Shown: positions 11,373-20,187 of the stretch, in pieces
Layout: the number at the start of each line of letters is the position of its first letter
Position numbering within the stretch: the first letter of the stretch is position 1
Origin: CAVAWX01 sp963642995
GTDB taxonomy: Bacteria; Actinomycetota; Coriobacteriia; Coriobacteriales; QAMH01
NCBI GenBank assembly: GCA_963642995.1
Contig: CAVIIZ010000008.1
Span: forward strand, 1-46,556
Direction of reading: 5' to 3'
DNA: 46,556 nucleotides
The notes under the pieces: model-generated
The model's database searches: none
What the model was told of the DNA's origin: nothing
What the model saw: only the letters and a program-made list of their open reading frames with translations
Translations under genes and position numbers: made by a program

Positions 11373-12055
11373 TGACGGGCAGCATCTTGCAGCAGGCCAT
11401 CCAGATCGTGCTCATGGTGGCGGCCTTCGTGCCGGCCATCGTGGTCCACGAGTGCGCGCACGGCTTCATGGCGCACAAGCTGGGCGACCCCACGGCCAAA
11501 AACGCCGGCCGCCTGACCTTGAACCCGCTTGCCCACATCGACCCCTTCGGCACCGTCGTGCTGCCGGGCATACTCATCGCGCTGTCGGCCGTGGGCGCCG
11601 GCTCCATGATCTTCGGCTACGCCAAGCCCGTGCCCTACGACCCGCGCTATTTCAAGGACATCCGCAAAGGCGAGCTGCTCGTGGGGCTGGCCGGCCCTGC
11701 CAGCAACATCCTCATGGCGCTTGCCGGCGCGGCCATCGCCTGGGCCGGCAACTGCCTCTATCCGCTCGCGCCCGACGCCGGCGTCTACATCTGGTATTTC
11801 GGCGTGTATTTCACCCAGGTGAACCTCGCGCTGGCCTTCTTCAACCTGATCCCGCTGCCGCCCTTGGACGGCTCGTCGATCATTGCGCCGCTGCTGCCCG
11901 ATTCGGCGCTGCAGGCCTACTACAAGGTGCAGCGCTACAGCATGTTCATCCTCATCTTGCTCGTCTTGGTCGTGCCCTACTTCGTCCACTTCGACGTGAT
12001 CGGGTGGTACCTGCAGCTCACGGCCGGCAATTTGGCGACCCTCATCTTGCCGTGA
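11372..12055 (+). CDS. Site-2 protease-like M50 family zinc metallopeptidase
   Basis: This 227-residue integral membrane protein carries the zinc motif HECAH (residues 26-30) within the first hydrophobic segment. The distal ligand motif FFNLIPLPPLDG (near residue 153) supplies the second-site aspartate. About five to six membrane segments are visible, including one around GLAGPASNILMALAGAAIAW. Short soluble members of this group lack a PDZ domain, as here; their substrates are mostly unknown. The start codon overlaps the ABC-F stop. It lies 116 bp upstream of scpA, an arrangement common in Gram-positive bacteria. Confidence 0.92.
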
Positions 12056-12171
12056 GGCGCCGCGGGCGGGCAGCGCCCGACGTCGCGCGGCGCGGCTTCG
12101 CGGGGGCGCGCATCGGCTACAATGGGCGGGCTTCGCAGGCTGTTTCGCAACGGAGGGGAAAGGGGGCGCGC

Positions 12172-13146
12172 ATGTCGTATCGGGTGAAGGTCGAGGCGTT
12201 CGAAGGGCCGTTCGACCTGCTGCTGCACCTGGTCTCGCGCCAAAAGGTCGACATCTCCGCCATCTCGATCTCCGACATCGCCGAGCAGTACCTGGCCGAG
12301 ATCGACCGCATGCGCGACCTGGACCTCGACGTGGCCAGCGACTTTCTCGTCGTGGCGGCCACCTTGCTGCAGATGAAGGCGTCCTCGCTCATTCCCGCCG
12401 AGACGGCCGACCCCGAGGCAGACGACGAGTTCGACGACCTCACGCCCGAGCAGGCCCGCGACATACTCGTCGAGCGCCTCGTCGTCTACAAGCAGTTCAA
12501 GAGCGCCGCCGCCGCGTTGGGCGCGCGCATGGAAAACGAGGGGCACATGCATCCCAGGCATGCCGCGCTCGAGCCGCAGTTCACGGGGCTCGTGCCCGAC
12601 TACCTGGAGGGCATGACCCTGCACGGGCTGGCCGTGATATGCGCCGACATCGCCTCGCGCCGCGACACCTTCCTCTTGGAAGCCGAGCACATCGCCGCCG
12701 TGCCCATCTCGATGGAAAAGCACGTCGAGGGCATATACCGCACGATGCGCCGGCGCAAAGAGCGCACGTTTTCCCAGCTCGTGGGCAAGGCTCCCACGCC
12801 CGAGCTGGTCGTCGTCACCTTTCTGGCCGTGCTCGAGCTGTACAAGCGCGGCGTGGTGTCGGTGGGCCAAGACGACGTCTTCGGCGACATCGCCTTGACG
12901 CTCGAAGACGACGCGCCCGAGGTCGTGGACTTTTCCGTGCCGGACTGGGGCATGCCCGAGGATCCGAGCCTGGCCGGGCTCGACGGCGGGGACGAGGCGG
13001 GCGCCGGTGAAGAAGAGGCAGGCGAAGAAGGCGCCGGTGCGGACGCGGATGCGCCGGCCGACGCCGGAGACGACGCGCTTGCAGGCGATGCGGACGGCAA
13101 AGGAAACGGCGGCGCGGACGCGCGCGCGGAAAGGAAGGGCAGATGA
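12172..13146 (+). CDS. scpA: Segregation and condensation protein A (kleisin)
   Basis: ScpA bridges the SMC heads and, with ScpB, forms the bacterial condensin that compacts and separates chromosomes. The N-terminus VEAFEGPFDLLLHLVSRQKVDI is the hallmark SMC-neck-binding segment, followed by helices containing DFLVVAATLLQMKASSLIP. A C-terminal winged helix ends near VVDFSVPDWG. The last 60 or so residues are an acidic alanine/glycine tail, an actinobacterial-style extension. A GGAGGGGAAAGGGGG ribosome site precedes the ATG. Its stop overlaps the scpB start by four bases, so translation is coupled. Confidence 0.96.
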   Translation: MSYRVKVEAFEGPFDLLLHLVSRQKVDISAISISDIAEQYLAEIDRMRDLDLDVASDFLVVAATLLQMKASSLIPAETADPEADDEFDDLTPEQARDILVERLVVYKQFKSAAAALGARMENEGHMHPRHAALEPQFTGLVPDYLEGMTLHGLAVICADIASRRDTFLLEAEHIAAVPISMEKHVEGIYRTMRRRKERTFSQLVGKAPTPELVVVTFLAVLELYKRGVVSVGQDDVFGDIALTLEDDAPEVVDFSVPDWGMPEDPSLAGLDGGDEAGAGEEEAGEEGAGADADAPADAGDDALAGDADGKGNGGADARAERKGR

Positions 13147-13961
13147 GCTGGCAACGCGATGAGGAGCTGGCCGAGCTGATGAGCGCGGCCGAGGCGCTCT
13201 TGTTCGTCTCCGACGAGCCGGTCGCCGCAGGCAAGCTCGCCGCCGTCATGGAGGTCACGCCCAGCCTGGCCGACGAGGTCTTGCAGGCGCTGCGCGACGA
13301 GTACGCCGAGCAAAACCGCGGCATGCAGCTGCGCGAGGTGGCGGGCGGCTGGCGCTTCTACTCGCATCCCGCGCATCACGAGCTGATAGAGCGCTACGTG
13401 CTGTCGTGGGACACGCGCAAGCTCTCGCAGGCGGCGCTCGAGGCGCTGGCCGTGATCGCCTACCACCAGCCCGTCGCGAAAAACGGGGTGAGCGCGGTGC
13501 GCGGCGTGAACTCGGACGGCGTGATAGCCTCGCTCGTGGAGAAGGGGCTCGTGCGCGAGGCCGGCCGCGACAACTCCCCCGGCAGCCCCATCCTCTATGC
13601 CACGACGGCGGCGTTCCTGGAAAAATTCGGCCTGAAGAGCATCAAGGACCTGCCGCCGCTGGAGGATTTCGCGCCCGACGAGGAGAGCCGCGCCTTCATC
13701 CGCGAGAGGCTCTCCGGCGCAAGCCCGCTGGCCGATGCGGCCGACGAGGGCCTCGACGACGAGCAGCGCGAGCAGCAGGAGCGCTACGTGCAGGTGACAG
13801 ACGAAAACGGCCTGCCCGCGGTGGAGGAAGTCGACTCCGGCGACGACGCGCGCGAAGACGACCCGGACGCCATGGCCGAGATCGTCGGGCAGGCCTTGAC
13901 GGAGAAAGTCGACGTGGAAACGCCCGCCGTCGATGCAGGCGATGCGGACGGCGCGGCTTGA
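13143..13961 (+). CDS. scpB: Segregation and condensation protein B
   Basis: This 272-residue partner of ScpA has two winged-helix domains. The first begins LMSAAEALLFVSDEPVAAGKLA. The second contains LSQAALEALAVIAYHQPVAKNG and VNSDGVIASLVEKGLV, both strongly conserved in ScpB. LEKFGLKSIKDLPPL ends the folded part, and an acidic tail of about 80 residues follows. ScpB dimers stabilise the kleisin on SMC. The ATGA overlap with scpA sets the start. Confidence 0.97.
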   Translation: MSWQRDEELAELMSAAEALLFVSDEPVAAGKLAAVMEVTPSLADEVLQALRDEYAEQNRGMQLREVAGGWRFYSHPAHHELIERYVLSWDTRKLSQAALEALAVIAYHQPVAKNGVSAVRGVNSDGVIASLVEKGLVREAGRDNSPGSPILYATTAAFLEKFGLKSIKDLPPLEDFAPDEESRAFIRERLSGASPLADAADEGLDDEQREQQERYVQVTDENGLPAVEEVDSGDDAREDDPDAMAEIVGQALTEKVDVETPAVDAGDADGAA

Positions 13962-13984
13962 GCGAGGACGCACATGGCGCGACG

Positions 13985-14740
13985 ATGCGCTTGAACCGTT
14001 TTCTGGCGCGCGCGGGCGCGGCGCAAAGCCGCCGCAAGGCCGAGGAGCTGATCGCGGCGGGGCGCGTGCGGGTGAACGGGGAGGCGGTGTCGCAGCTGGC
14101 GACGCGGGTGGCGCCCGGCGCCGATGCGGTGGAGCTCGACGGCGCGGCAGTCGAGCTGCCCGAGACGCACGTCTGTCTCATGCTGCACAAACCGGCCGGC
14201 TACATGACGAGCGCGGCCGACCCCCACGCAAAGCACACGGTCTTCGAGCTGGTGGACCGCACACGCTATCCGGCGCTCGTCTACGTGGGGCGCCTCGACG
14301 CCGACACGACCGGGCTTTTGCTGTTCACCGACGACGGGGATCTGGCAGACGCCCTCGCCCATCCAAGGCGTCACGTGGACAAGGTCTACGAGGCGCAGGT
14401 GCAGGGCGTGCCCGACGAGGCGGCGCTTTCCCGCCTGGCCTGCGGGGTGCGCCTCGAAGACGGCGTGACGGCTCCGGCGAAGGTGCGGCTGCTCTCGCGT
14501 GAAAAGGACGGCGCGGTGGTCGAGCTGCGCATCCACGAAGGAAGGAAACGGCAGGTGAAGCGCATGCTCGCCGCCGTGGGGCACCCTGTGCGGCGCTTGC
14601 ACCGCTCCGCGTTCGGCCCGCTTGCCCTAGGCGATCTGGCGCCCGGAAGATGCCGCGAGCTGACAAGCGGGGAGCTGGCCGCGCTGAAGGCGTGCGCCGG
14701 AATCGCCCCCGCGCATGGACGGGAAACCCCGGACGGCTGA
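13985..14740 (+). CDS. rluB: RluB/RsuA-family 23S rRNA pseudouridine synthase
   Basis: This 251-residue enzyme isomerises a specific uridine in ribosomal RNA. An S4 RNA-binding domain is at the N-terminus (MRLNRFLARAGAAQSRRKAEELI). The catalytic motif GRLDADTTGLLLFTDDG (near residue 103) contains the essential aspartate. The EGRKRQVKRMLAAVGHPVRRLHR block is the family's C-terminal signature. It lies 23 bp after scpB, the usual gene order in Gram-positive genomes. RluB is favoured over RsuA from context; the exact target uridine cannot be read from sequence. Confidence 0.9.
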   Translation: MRLNRFLARAGAAQSRRKAEELIAAGRVRVNGEAVSQLATRVAPGADAVELDGAAVELPETHVCLMLHKPAGYMTSAADPHAKHTVFELVDRTRYPALVYVGRLDADTTGLLLFTDDGDLADALAHPRRHVDKVYEAQVQGVPDEAALSRLACGVRLEDGVTAPAKVRLLSREKDGAVVELRIHEGRKRQVKRMLAAVGHPVRRLHRSAFGPLALGDLAPGRCRELTSGELAALKACAGIAPAHGRETPDG

Positions 14741-14867
14741 AACGCCTCGCCTCGGGCAACCGGGCCGGCTCGGGCGCAAGTGCCCGGAAAAGGCCGCCGT
14801 GCCCGCGTCCTGCGCGAACGTCTGCCTGGCGGGTCGCCCTGTGCTCAGGAAAGCGAAAACTTCTTGT

Positions 14868-15716
14868 TCAGGCGGCTAGGAACCCCGCGATTTCCGACGC
14901 GGCCGCATAGCCTTTGTCGTAGAGTCTCCTCAGCGGCACGGGGTCGCGGGTCAGCGTGCCGACCCCGCACACGTCGTCGGGCGCGACGACGAGCACCCTG
15001 CCCTGTTCCTGCAGCTCCAAGGCCCGCTCGACGCCGGCGTTGTACTTGCCCGCCCGCGCGGCCAGCTGCTCGGCGGCGGCCGGGTACGTGCGGCGCAGGC
15101 GACGTGCGAGCTTTTCGTCGCGCTTCGGGTCGCGGCGCACGTCGGCGGGCTTCGATATGACCAAGACGAGCTTGTCCACGCCGTCGGCCAGCGCCTTGTC
15201 CACCGGCACGGTCTGCCCCAGCGCCCCGTCGAAGTACAGCTCGCCGCCTATCTCGACCGGCCTGCAGACGACGGGGATGGCGCTCGACGCCATGAGGATG
15301 CGGTAGTCGTCGGGCGCGATGTCGGCTGCGGTGAAGAACTTCGGGCGGCCGGTGCGGGCGTTGCATGCCTGGATGTACCACTCCATGCCGTTTGCTCGCA
15401 CCGCGTCGAAGTCGAGCGGGTTCTCGCCATCGGCGTTGCTCAAGGTCCCGTAGACGTAGGCCAGGTCGATGTAGGAGCGGTTGAACAGGAAGTTGCCGAG
15501 GCTCATGTACTCCTTGCGCTTCGGATAGTCGGTGTAGAAGGGGAGGTTGCGCCCGCGCTGGCCTGCCACGTAGCTGGTCAGGTTCGCAGAACCTGCCGAG
15601 ATGCCGATGCCGTAGTCGAAGCGCACCCCGTTGTCCATGCACCAGTCGAAGACGCCCGCCCCGAAGACGTCGCGCAACCCGCCGCCCGTGTCGATCACGC
15701 CCGTTTTCACTCGCAT
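14868..15716 (-). CDS. Patatin-like phospholipase
   Basis: This predicted cytosolic serine acyl hydrolase has 282 residues. The oxyanion-hole motif DTGGGLRDVFGAGV is at the N-terminus. The nucleophile elbow is GISAGSAN (near residue 39), and the catalytic aspartate lies in FDGALG (near residue 160), giving the Ser-Asp dyad. It resembles bacterial YjjU/RssA-like patatins of about 280-300 residues. The natural lipid substrate is unknown. It is convergent with the pseudouridine synthase and divergent from trpS; the 127 bp at its 3' side hold no gene. GAAGGGGG lies just upstream of the ATG. Confidence 0.92.
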   Translation of the reverse strand: MRVKTGVIDTGGGLRDVFGAGVFDWCMDNGVRFDYGIGISAGSANLTSYVAGQRGRNLPFYTDYPKRKEYMSLGNFLFNRSYIDLAYVYGTLSNADGENPLDFDAVRANGMEWYIQACNARTGRPKFFTAADIAPDDYRILMASSAIPVVCRPVEIGGELYFDGALGQTVPVDKALADGVDKLVLVISKPADVRRDPKRDEKLARRLRRTYPAAAEQLAARAGKYNAGVERALELQEQGRVLVVAPDDVCGVGTLTRDPVPLRRLYDKGYAAASEIAGFLAA

Positions 15717-15867
15717 GCCCCCTTCGGCCCTTCTCGGATTCGCCCAGACAGGCGCTGCTGCTTGGCAGGCGCTACTATACCGCGCGTCGCCGCGTTGGAG
15801 TAGTATCTAGCGTCGATTGCAGAAACGCCGTTTTGTTCACCATGGAAAAGGGGAGTGCGAGGACACG

Positions 15868-16917
15868 ATGCCGAACGAGGGAAGCTTCGAGGCCGCAAAG
15901 CGCAAAAGCGACGAGATACGCGCCGATTTTTCGGTGCACCCGGGCAACTACACGATGCTCACCGGCGACCGCCCCACGGGCAGGCTGCACCTGGGTCACT
16001 ACTTCGGCACGCTGGCCCGCCGCGTCGCGCTGCAAGACATCGGCATCAAGACCAACATAGTCATCGCCGACTACCAGGTCATCACCGACCGCGACACGAC
16101 AGAGCACATCGCCGACAACGTGGCCAACATGCTGCTCGACTATCTGGCCTGCGGCATCGATCCGCAGAAGACCATGGTCTTCACCCACAGCGCCATCCCC
16201 GAGCTCAACCAGCTCATGCTGCCGTTTCTCTCGTTGGTCTCGGAGGCCGAGCTGGAGCGCAACCCGACGGTGAAGGCCGAGCAGGAGGCGTCCGGCCACC
16301 AGCTCACCGGCCTGTTGCTCACCTACCCCGTCCACCAGGCCTGCGACATTCTCTTCTGCAAGGGCAACGTCGTGCCCGTGGGCAAAGACCAGCTGCCCCA
16401 CATCGAGATCACGCGCACGATCGCGCGGCGTTTCAACGAACGCTACGCGCAGGTGTTTCCCGAGCCGGAAGGGGTGCTCTCCGACGTGGTCGAGGTGCCG
16501 GGCCTGGACGGGCGCAAGATGTCGAAGAGCTACGGCAACGGCATCGCGCTGTCCATGACGGCAGAGGAGACGGCGCGCCTCATCAAGAAAAGCCCCACCG
16601 ACGCCGACCGCAACATCACCTTCGACCCGGCAAACCGCCCGGGCGTCTCGGCGTTGCTCACGACGGCGGCGCTGTGCACGGGGCGCGCCGAGCCCGACAT
16701 CGCGGCCGAGATAGGCGACGGCGGGGGAGGGGCGCTCAAAGCCTACGTCACCGAGAGCGTGAACACGCGTTTTGCCGAGATACGCGCGCGCCGTGCCGAG
16801 CTTGCGCGCGACATGGACGCGGTGGCCGACATCTTGCACGAGGGCAACGCGCGCGCCCGAAAGGTCGCCGCGGCCACGCTCGAAGAGGTGCGCGAGGCGA
16901 TGGGGATGGTCTACTAG
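15868..16917 (+). CDS. trpS: Tryptophanyl-tRNA synthetase
   Basis: This class I aminoacyl-tRNA synthetase charges tRNA-Trp. The HIGH-type signature reads PTGRLHLGHYFG (near residue 38) and the KMSKS loop reads GRKMSKSYGN (near residue 215). LLTYPVHQACDILF is a typical TrpRS segment. The length of 349 residues is normal. The start at 15868 follows a GAGGACACG ribosome region. The upstream 150 bp contain no recognisable T-box or tryptophan leader. Confidence 0.96.
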   Translation: MPNEGSFEAAKRKSDEIRADFSVHPGNYTMLTGDRPTGRLHLGHYFGTLARRVALQDIGIKTNIVIADYQVITDRDTTEHIADNVANMLLDYLACGIDPQKTMVFTHSAIPELNQLMLPFLSLVSEAELERNPTVKAEQEASGHQLTGLLLTYPVHQACDILFCKGNVVPVGKDQLPHIEITRTIARRFNERYAQVFPEPEGVLSDVVEVPGLDGRKMSKSYGNGIALSMTAEETARLIKKSPTDADRNITFDPANRPGVSALLTTAALCTGRAEPDIAAEIGDGGGGALKAYVTESVNTRFAEIRARRAELARDMDAVADILHEGNARARKVAAATLEEVREAMGMVY

Positions 16918-17030
16918 GGCAAAAGGGCCGCGCCCGCCCGTGCGGCCGGCTTGCAGGGCCTGGTGCTCGCGCCGAAAAAGGAGGCGACGGGAGGAGGACG
17001 CGCGCCGCAGGCGATGCGCCCCCTCGTCAT

Positions 17031-18395
17031 ATGAAACGCTACGAGAAAGTCATCAGCGGCTGCTGCTTTCTGTTCCTCTTCGTCAACGTCGGGCTGTCCA
17101 GCACGTCGTTTGGCGTCTACCAGCCCTATCTGGCCGCGCTGCCCGGAATAGGCGATGGCGGGGCCTCGCTTGTCCTGAGTGTGCGCACCCTGCTCACCTT
17201 GGGCGCGATGCTGTGCGTGAACTGGTGGTACGGGCGCCTGGACTGCCGCGTCGGCGTGGGCGTGGCCTGCCTTTTCACCGCGCTCGGCTTCGCCTTCTAC
17301 GGCGTCGCCGGCAGCCTGGGCGGGCTGTGCGCGGGCGCGGTGTTCTGCGGGCTGGGATACGGGCTGGGCGGCGTCGTCGGCATGACGCTGCTCACGGGGC
17401 GCTGGTACCGCGACCATGTGGGCACGGCGGTGGGCTTTGCCACGCTGGGCAGCGGGGTCGCCGGCATGCTCATGCCGGCCGTGTGCCATGCGCTCGTGGC
17501 CGGCGTGTCGCTTTCCTTCTCCTTTTTCGTCGAGGCGGGCATTGCGGCGGCCGTCGGCGTGTTGCAGCTGGCCTTGCTGCGCAACCGTCCGGACGAGGTG
17601 CACGGGGCGGCCGGCCGCGACGGCCAGGGCGGCGGGCATGCCGCCGGCAGGCAGGCCGCGCGAAAAGCCGCGGGAAAGGCTGCGCGCAGGCACGCCCGCC
17701 GCAGCGTCCGCGCCCTCCTGCTCTCGCAAGACCCCATCTCGCCGCACGCGCACAGGTTGCTCGTGCTGGCGTCGTTTTTCGTCGGGATGGTGAGCATCGG
17801 CGGGCTTGCCTACATGTCCATCCTCTTCACCACCAACGGCTACGAGGAGGGCTTCGCGGCGCTCATGCTGTCGGTGTGCGGCGTGGCGCTCGCGGCGAGC
17901 AAGTTTTGCACGGGCGCGCTGTTCGACCGCATCGGCACCCCGCGCGGCACCGCCCTCGTCTTCGCCGTGCTCGTCGTCGCGCTCGTCTTGTGCTGTCTGG
18001 CGCCGCTTGCCAGCCCTGCCGTGGCCGTGGCCGCCGCCGTGTGCTTCGGCATCGGCGGCTCGGTGGGCTCGGTGGGCATCTCGGTGTGGTCGCTGGAGCT
18101 GTCGTGTGCGGCCACGCGGGCGCGCACGGTGAAGAACATGCAGGTGGGGTATGCCGCGGGCGGCTTTCTGGCCGACACCTTCCCGGGTTTTCTCGCCCAG
18201 GCCTGCGGCAGCTACGTGCCCACCTACGCCATGCTCGCGGCCACGACCGCGGCGGCCGCCGTGCTGGTGCTGCTCGTCTACCGCCGCCGCCGTGAAGGCC
18301 GCGGCAAGGCCGGGGCGGAAGGCGAAGGCGAAACCGGGACCGCGCCCGCTGCGAAGAACGGGATCCAAGCCGAGACCGGAGCCTGCAACAAATAG
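17031..18395 (+). CDS. MFS transporter, OFA (oxalate/formate antiporter)-like
   Basis: This integral membrane protein of 454 residues has about 12 hydrophobic segments in two halves. The segment TGRWYRDHVGTAVGFATLGSGVAGMLMP matches the region after helix 4 of OFA-type carriers. The central cytosolic loop (around residues 195-240) is unusually rich in Ala, Arg and Lys. The tail after the last helix is hydrophilic. The substrate cannot be deduced, though a monocarboxylate or other organic anion is the usual choice for the group. It lies 113 bp after trpS, and its stop is one base from the 3' end of a convergent tRNA-like gene. The GGGAGGAGG at about 16990 is far from the ATG, so translation may be weak. 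Confidence 0.85.
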   Translation: MKRYEKVISGCCFLFLFVNVGLSSTSFGVYQPYLAALPGIGDGGASLVLSVRTLLTLGAMLCVNWWYGRLDCRVGVGVACLFTALGFAFYGVAGSLGGLCAGAVFCGLGYGLGGVVGMTLLTGRWYRDHVGTAVGFATLGSGVAGMLMPAVCHALVAGVSLSFSFFVEAGIAAAVGVLQLALLRNRPDEVHGAAGRDGQGGGHAAGRQAARKAAGKAARRHARRSVRALLLSQDPISPHAHRLLVLASFFVGMVSIGGLAYMSILFTTNGYEEGFAALMLSVCGVALAASKFCTGALFDRIGTPRGTALVFAVLVVALVLCCLAPLASPAVAVAAAVCFGIGGSVGSVGISVWSLELSCAATRARTVKNMQVGYAAGGFLADTFPGFLAQACGSYVPTYAMLAATTAAAAVLVLLVYRRRREGRGKAGAEGEGETGTAPAAKNGIQAETGACNK

Positions 18396-18396
18396 C

Positions 18397-18487
18397 TGGC
18401 GCAAGGGACGGGGATGAACCCCGCCGGACAGGGAACCTGCCCGGCGGTTTTCGAGACCGCTGCATTCAGCCGCCCTGCCATCCCTTT
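18397..18487 (-). tRNA. tRNA-Ser(CGA)-like gene with aberrant T-loop
   Basis: On the reverse strand, the anticodon arm GCGGT-CTCGAAA-ACCGC gives anticodon CGA. A long variable arm (CGGGCAGG-TTC-CCTGTCCG) is typical of class II serine tRNA, and CCA is encoded. Three things deviate. The T-arm reads CGGGG-TTCAT-CCCCG, so its loop is two bases short and lacks A58. The normally invariant A14 is G. The acceptor stem (AAAGGGA against TCCCTTGC) needs a bulge or mismatch. It may be a decayed tRNA or carry sequence errors. Confidence 0.7.
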
Positions 18488-18489
18488 GC

Positions 18490-18531
18490 GAAAAGAAATG
18501 CGCGGCACCCGCTCGTGCACGGGCGCCGCGC
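18490..18531 (-). terminator. Likely Rho-independent terminator of the suf-cyclophilin operon
   Basis: GCGCGGC (18500-18506) pairs with GCCGCGC (18525-18531), continued by CCCG/CGGG inside. On the reverse strand the stem is followed by ATTTCTTTTCG. The tRNA-like gene begins directly after the T-rich tract. Confidence 0.6.
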
Positions 18532-18608
18532 TGTTTCACGTCTTTTCGGGAGGCGCCGCCTTCTCGGCGATGGGAAACCGACGGGGCGCCCCGTGCGCGG
18601 GAGTTCGG

Positions 18609-19331
18609 CTAGTCGGCGATGGAGATGCTCTTGATCTTCGCCTGCTTGGCCTCGTCGGAGATGGCGCCGCTGGAGGAGTCGTCGACGTTGGGCAGGTAGG
18701 CCTCGACTATCTTGTCCACGACGGCCATGCCGGCCTCGTCGATGGTGCCGAACGCCGCGTACTTGCCGTCGAGCGCCGATTTCGTGTTCTCGTCGGAGCT
18801 CAAGGTGACGAAGAAGGTGGACGTCGCGGAGTTCTTGTCGCTGGAGCGCGCCATGGCGACGGTGCCCTTCTTGAAATCGGCGGCCAGCGCGTTGGTCTTG
18901 CTGTTGGCGGAGAACTCGCCCACGATGGGGGTGAGGCCGTCGTCGACGATGGACGCGGAATTGCCCGTCGAGCCGCCTTGCATGCAGAAGTTCTGCACGA
19001 AGCGGTAGAAGGTCTTGCCGTTGTAGAAGCCCTGGCCTGCCAGCTCGCAGAAGTTGCTGACCGTGACGGGCGCCGCGTCGGCGTCGAGGGTGATGGTGAA
19101 GGGGTCGTAGCCTTCGACCTCGACCGTGGCATGGTGCGTGCCGCTGGCGTACTGCCCTTCCGCGGAGGACTTCACGTTGCTCGAGGTGGAGCTGCTCGAG
19201 CTCGACGAGGAGCCCGAGCTCGACGAGTTCGACGAGCTTGACGACCCGGACGAGCCGCAGCCGGCCAGGCAAAAGACGAGCGCGCAGGCTCCGAGCGCGC
19301 ACGCGAGCAGGGCAACCAGTTGCTTCTTCAC
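18609..19331 (-). CDS. Cyclophilin-type peptidyl-prolyl isomerase lipoprotein
   Basis: This secreted lipid-anchored foldase catalyses cis-trans isomerisation of prolines outside the membrane. A signal peptide ends in the lipobox LAGC, followed by a serine-rich linker of about 30 residues. The cyclophilin domain starts near HHATVEVEGYDPF. The catalytic block FYRFVQNFCMQGG retains the arginine and glutamine of the consensus, and GTVAMARSSDKNSATSTFFVTLS follows. I prefer the GTG at 19331 (MKKQLVALL), 12 bp after AAGGA. A TTG at 19340, overlapping the upstream gene's stop region, is also possible. It is the last gene of the suf operon. Confidence 0.88.
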   Translation of the reverse strand: MKKQLVALLACALGACALVFCLAGCGSSGSSSSSNSSSSGSSSSSSSSTSSNVKSSAEGQYASGTHHATVEVEGYDPFTITLDADAAPVTVSNFCELAGQGFYNGKTFYRFVQNFCMQGGSTGNSASIVDDGLTPIVGEFSANSKTNALAADFKKGTVAMARSSDKNSATSTFFVTLSSDENTKSALDGKYAAFGTIDEAGMAVVDKIVEAYLPNVDDSSSGAISDEAKQAKIKSISIAD

Positions 19332-19332
19332 G

Positions 19333-20187
19333 TTAATCAACCATCCTTATCGAAGTGATGACGGGGCAATCGGTCTCGTCGGAGATCTTGCCGCTCGGCC
19401 CCAATTCTATCTTTTCGGCCGCGTCCTTGCTTTCGGTGCGGGCGGAAATCTTGTGGGCGGAAATCTTGTCGAAAACCTCGATCCCCGAGGTGATTTTCGC
19501 GAAAGTCGCGTACTTGCCGTCCAGATACGACGCGTCGCTTAGCAGCAGCACGAGCGAGGAGGCGTCGGAGTTGTAGCCGTCTTCGGTGCGCGACATGGCG
19601 ATCCACCCGCGGCGCAGCGAGAGGTTGTTGTCGATGCCGGCTTCGCGGTACTCGCCGCGCACCCAGTGCTGGCCGGCGCTCTCGCCGCTGCGGTCGCCGA
19701 AGCGCGCATAGAGGTCCTTCACGATCCAGTAGATGGACTTCCCGTCGTAGAAACCCTCGTTTGCGAGCTTGCAGAACAGCGCCGAGGTGCGCCGCGCGTC
19801 CTGCGAGTGGACCTCTATCTCGATGGGGGTGTCCTCGTAGCCGGCCACGATCATCTCTGCGTGGTGGATGCCGTTGGCGTAAGGGTCGTGGTCGAGCTCC
19901 TTGGATTCGGCGCTGTCTTTTTCCGCCTGCTCCTTTTTCGCCTTGATCTCGGCGGCGCTCTTCTCGTCGGCCTTGGTGCCCTGGTTTTCGGATTCTTGCC
20001 CGTCTTGGCCTTCCGCGCCGTCTTGCTGCCGGGCCTGCTGCTGCTCTTGCTGCGCGCCGTCGCCGGCGCCTGCAGCGGCGCATGCGCACAGGGAGAAGGC
20101 CGCTGCGGCGAGCGCGACGGCAAGCGACGCGAGAAGGCAGACCCGTGCCCGGGCGCCCCGCCTTCTCTCGTCGTGCCTGCGCTTCAT
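19333..20187 (-). CDS. Cyclophilin-like exported protein with degenerate active site
   Basis: This 284-residue protein has an N-terminal signal (residues about 10-35, with CACAAAG possibly serving as a lipobox), a Gln/Lys/Glu-rich linker and a cyclophilin-like domain starting HHAEMIVAGYEDTP. The block equivalent to the catalytic FHR...QGG reads IYWIVKDLYARFGD, so the catalytic arginine and the glutamine are missing. GWIAMSRTEDGYNSDASSLVLLLS keeps the fold's later signature. It may bind peptides without isomerase activity. Its ATG overlaps the sufU stop (TGATG), and it runs into the next cyclophilin gene, so both are co-transcribed with suf genes. The long upstream open frame is an artefact. 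Confidence 0.8.
   Translation of the reverse strand: MKRRHDERRRGARARVCLLASLAVALAAAAFSLCACAAAGAGDGAQQEQQQARQQDGAEGQDGQESENQGTKADEKSAAEIKAKKEQAEKDSAESKELDHDPYANGIHHAEMIVAGYEDTPIEIEVHSQDARRTSALFCKLANEGFYDGKSIYWIVKDLYARFGDRSGESAGQHWVRGEYREAGIDNNLSLRRGWIAMSRTEDGYNSDASSLVLLLSDASYLDGKYATFAKITSGIEVFDKISAHKISARTESKDAAEKIELGPSGKISDETDCPVITSIRMVD

Noticed and set aside
15717..15867. T-box leader before tryptophanyl-tRNA synthetase
   Set aside because: No T-box consensus, specifier loop or terminator-like stem could be found in this short interval.
18397..18489. Selenocysteine tRNA, suggested by the long variable arm and unusual stems
   Set aside because: The anticodon is CGA, not TCA, and the acceptor/T-stem lengths do not match tRNA-Sec.
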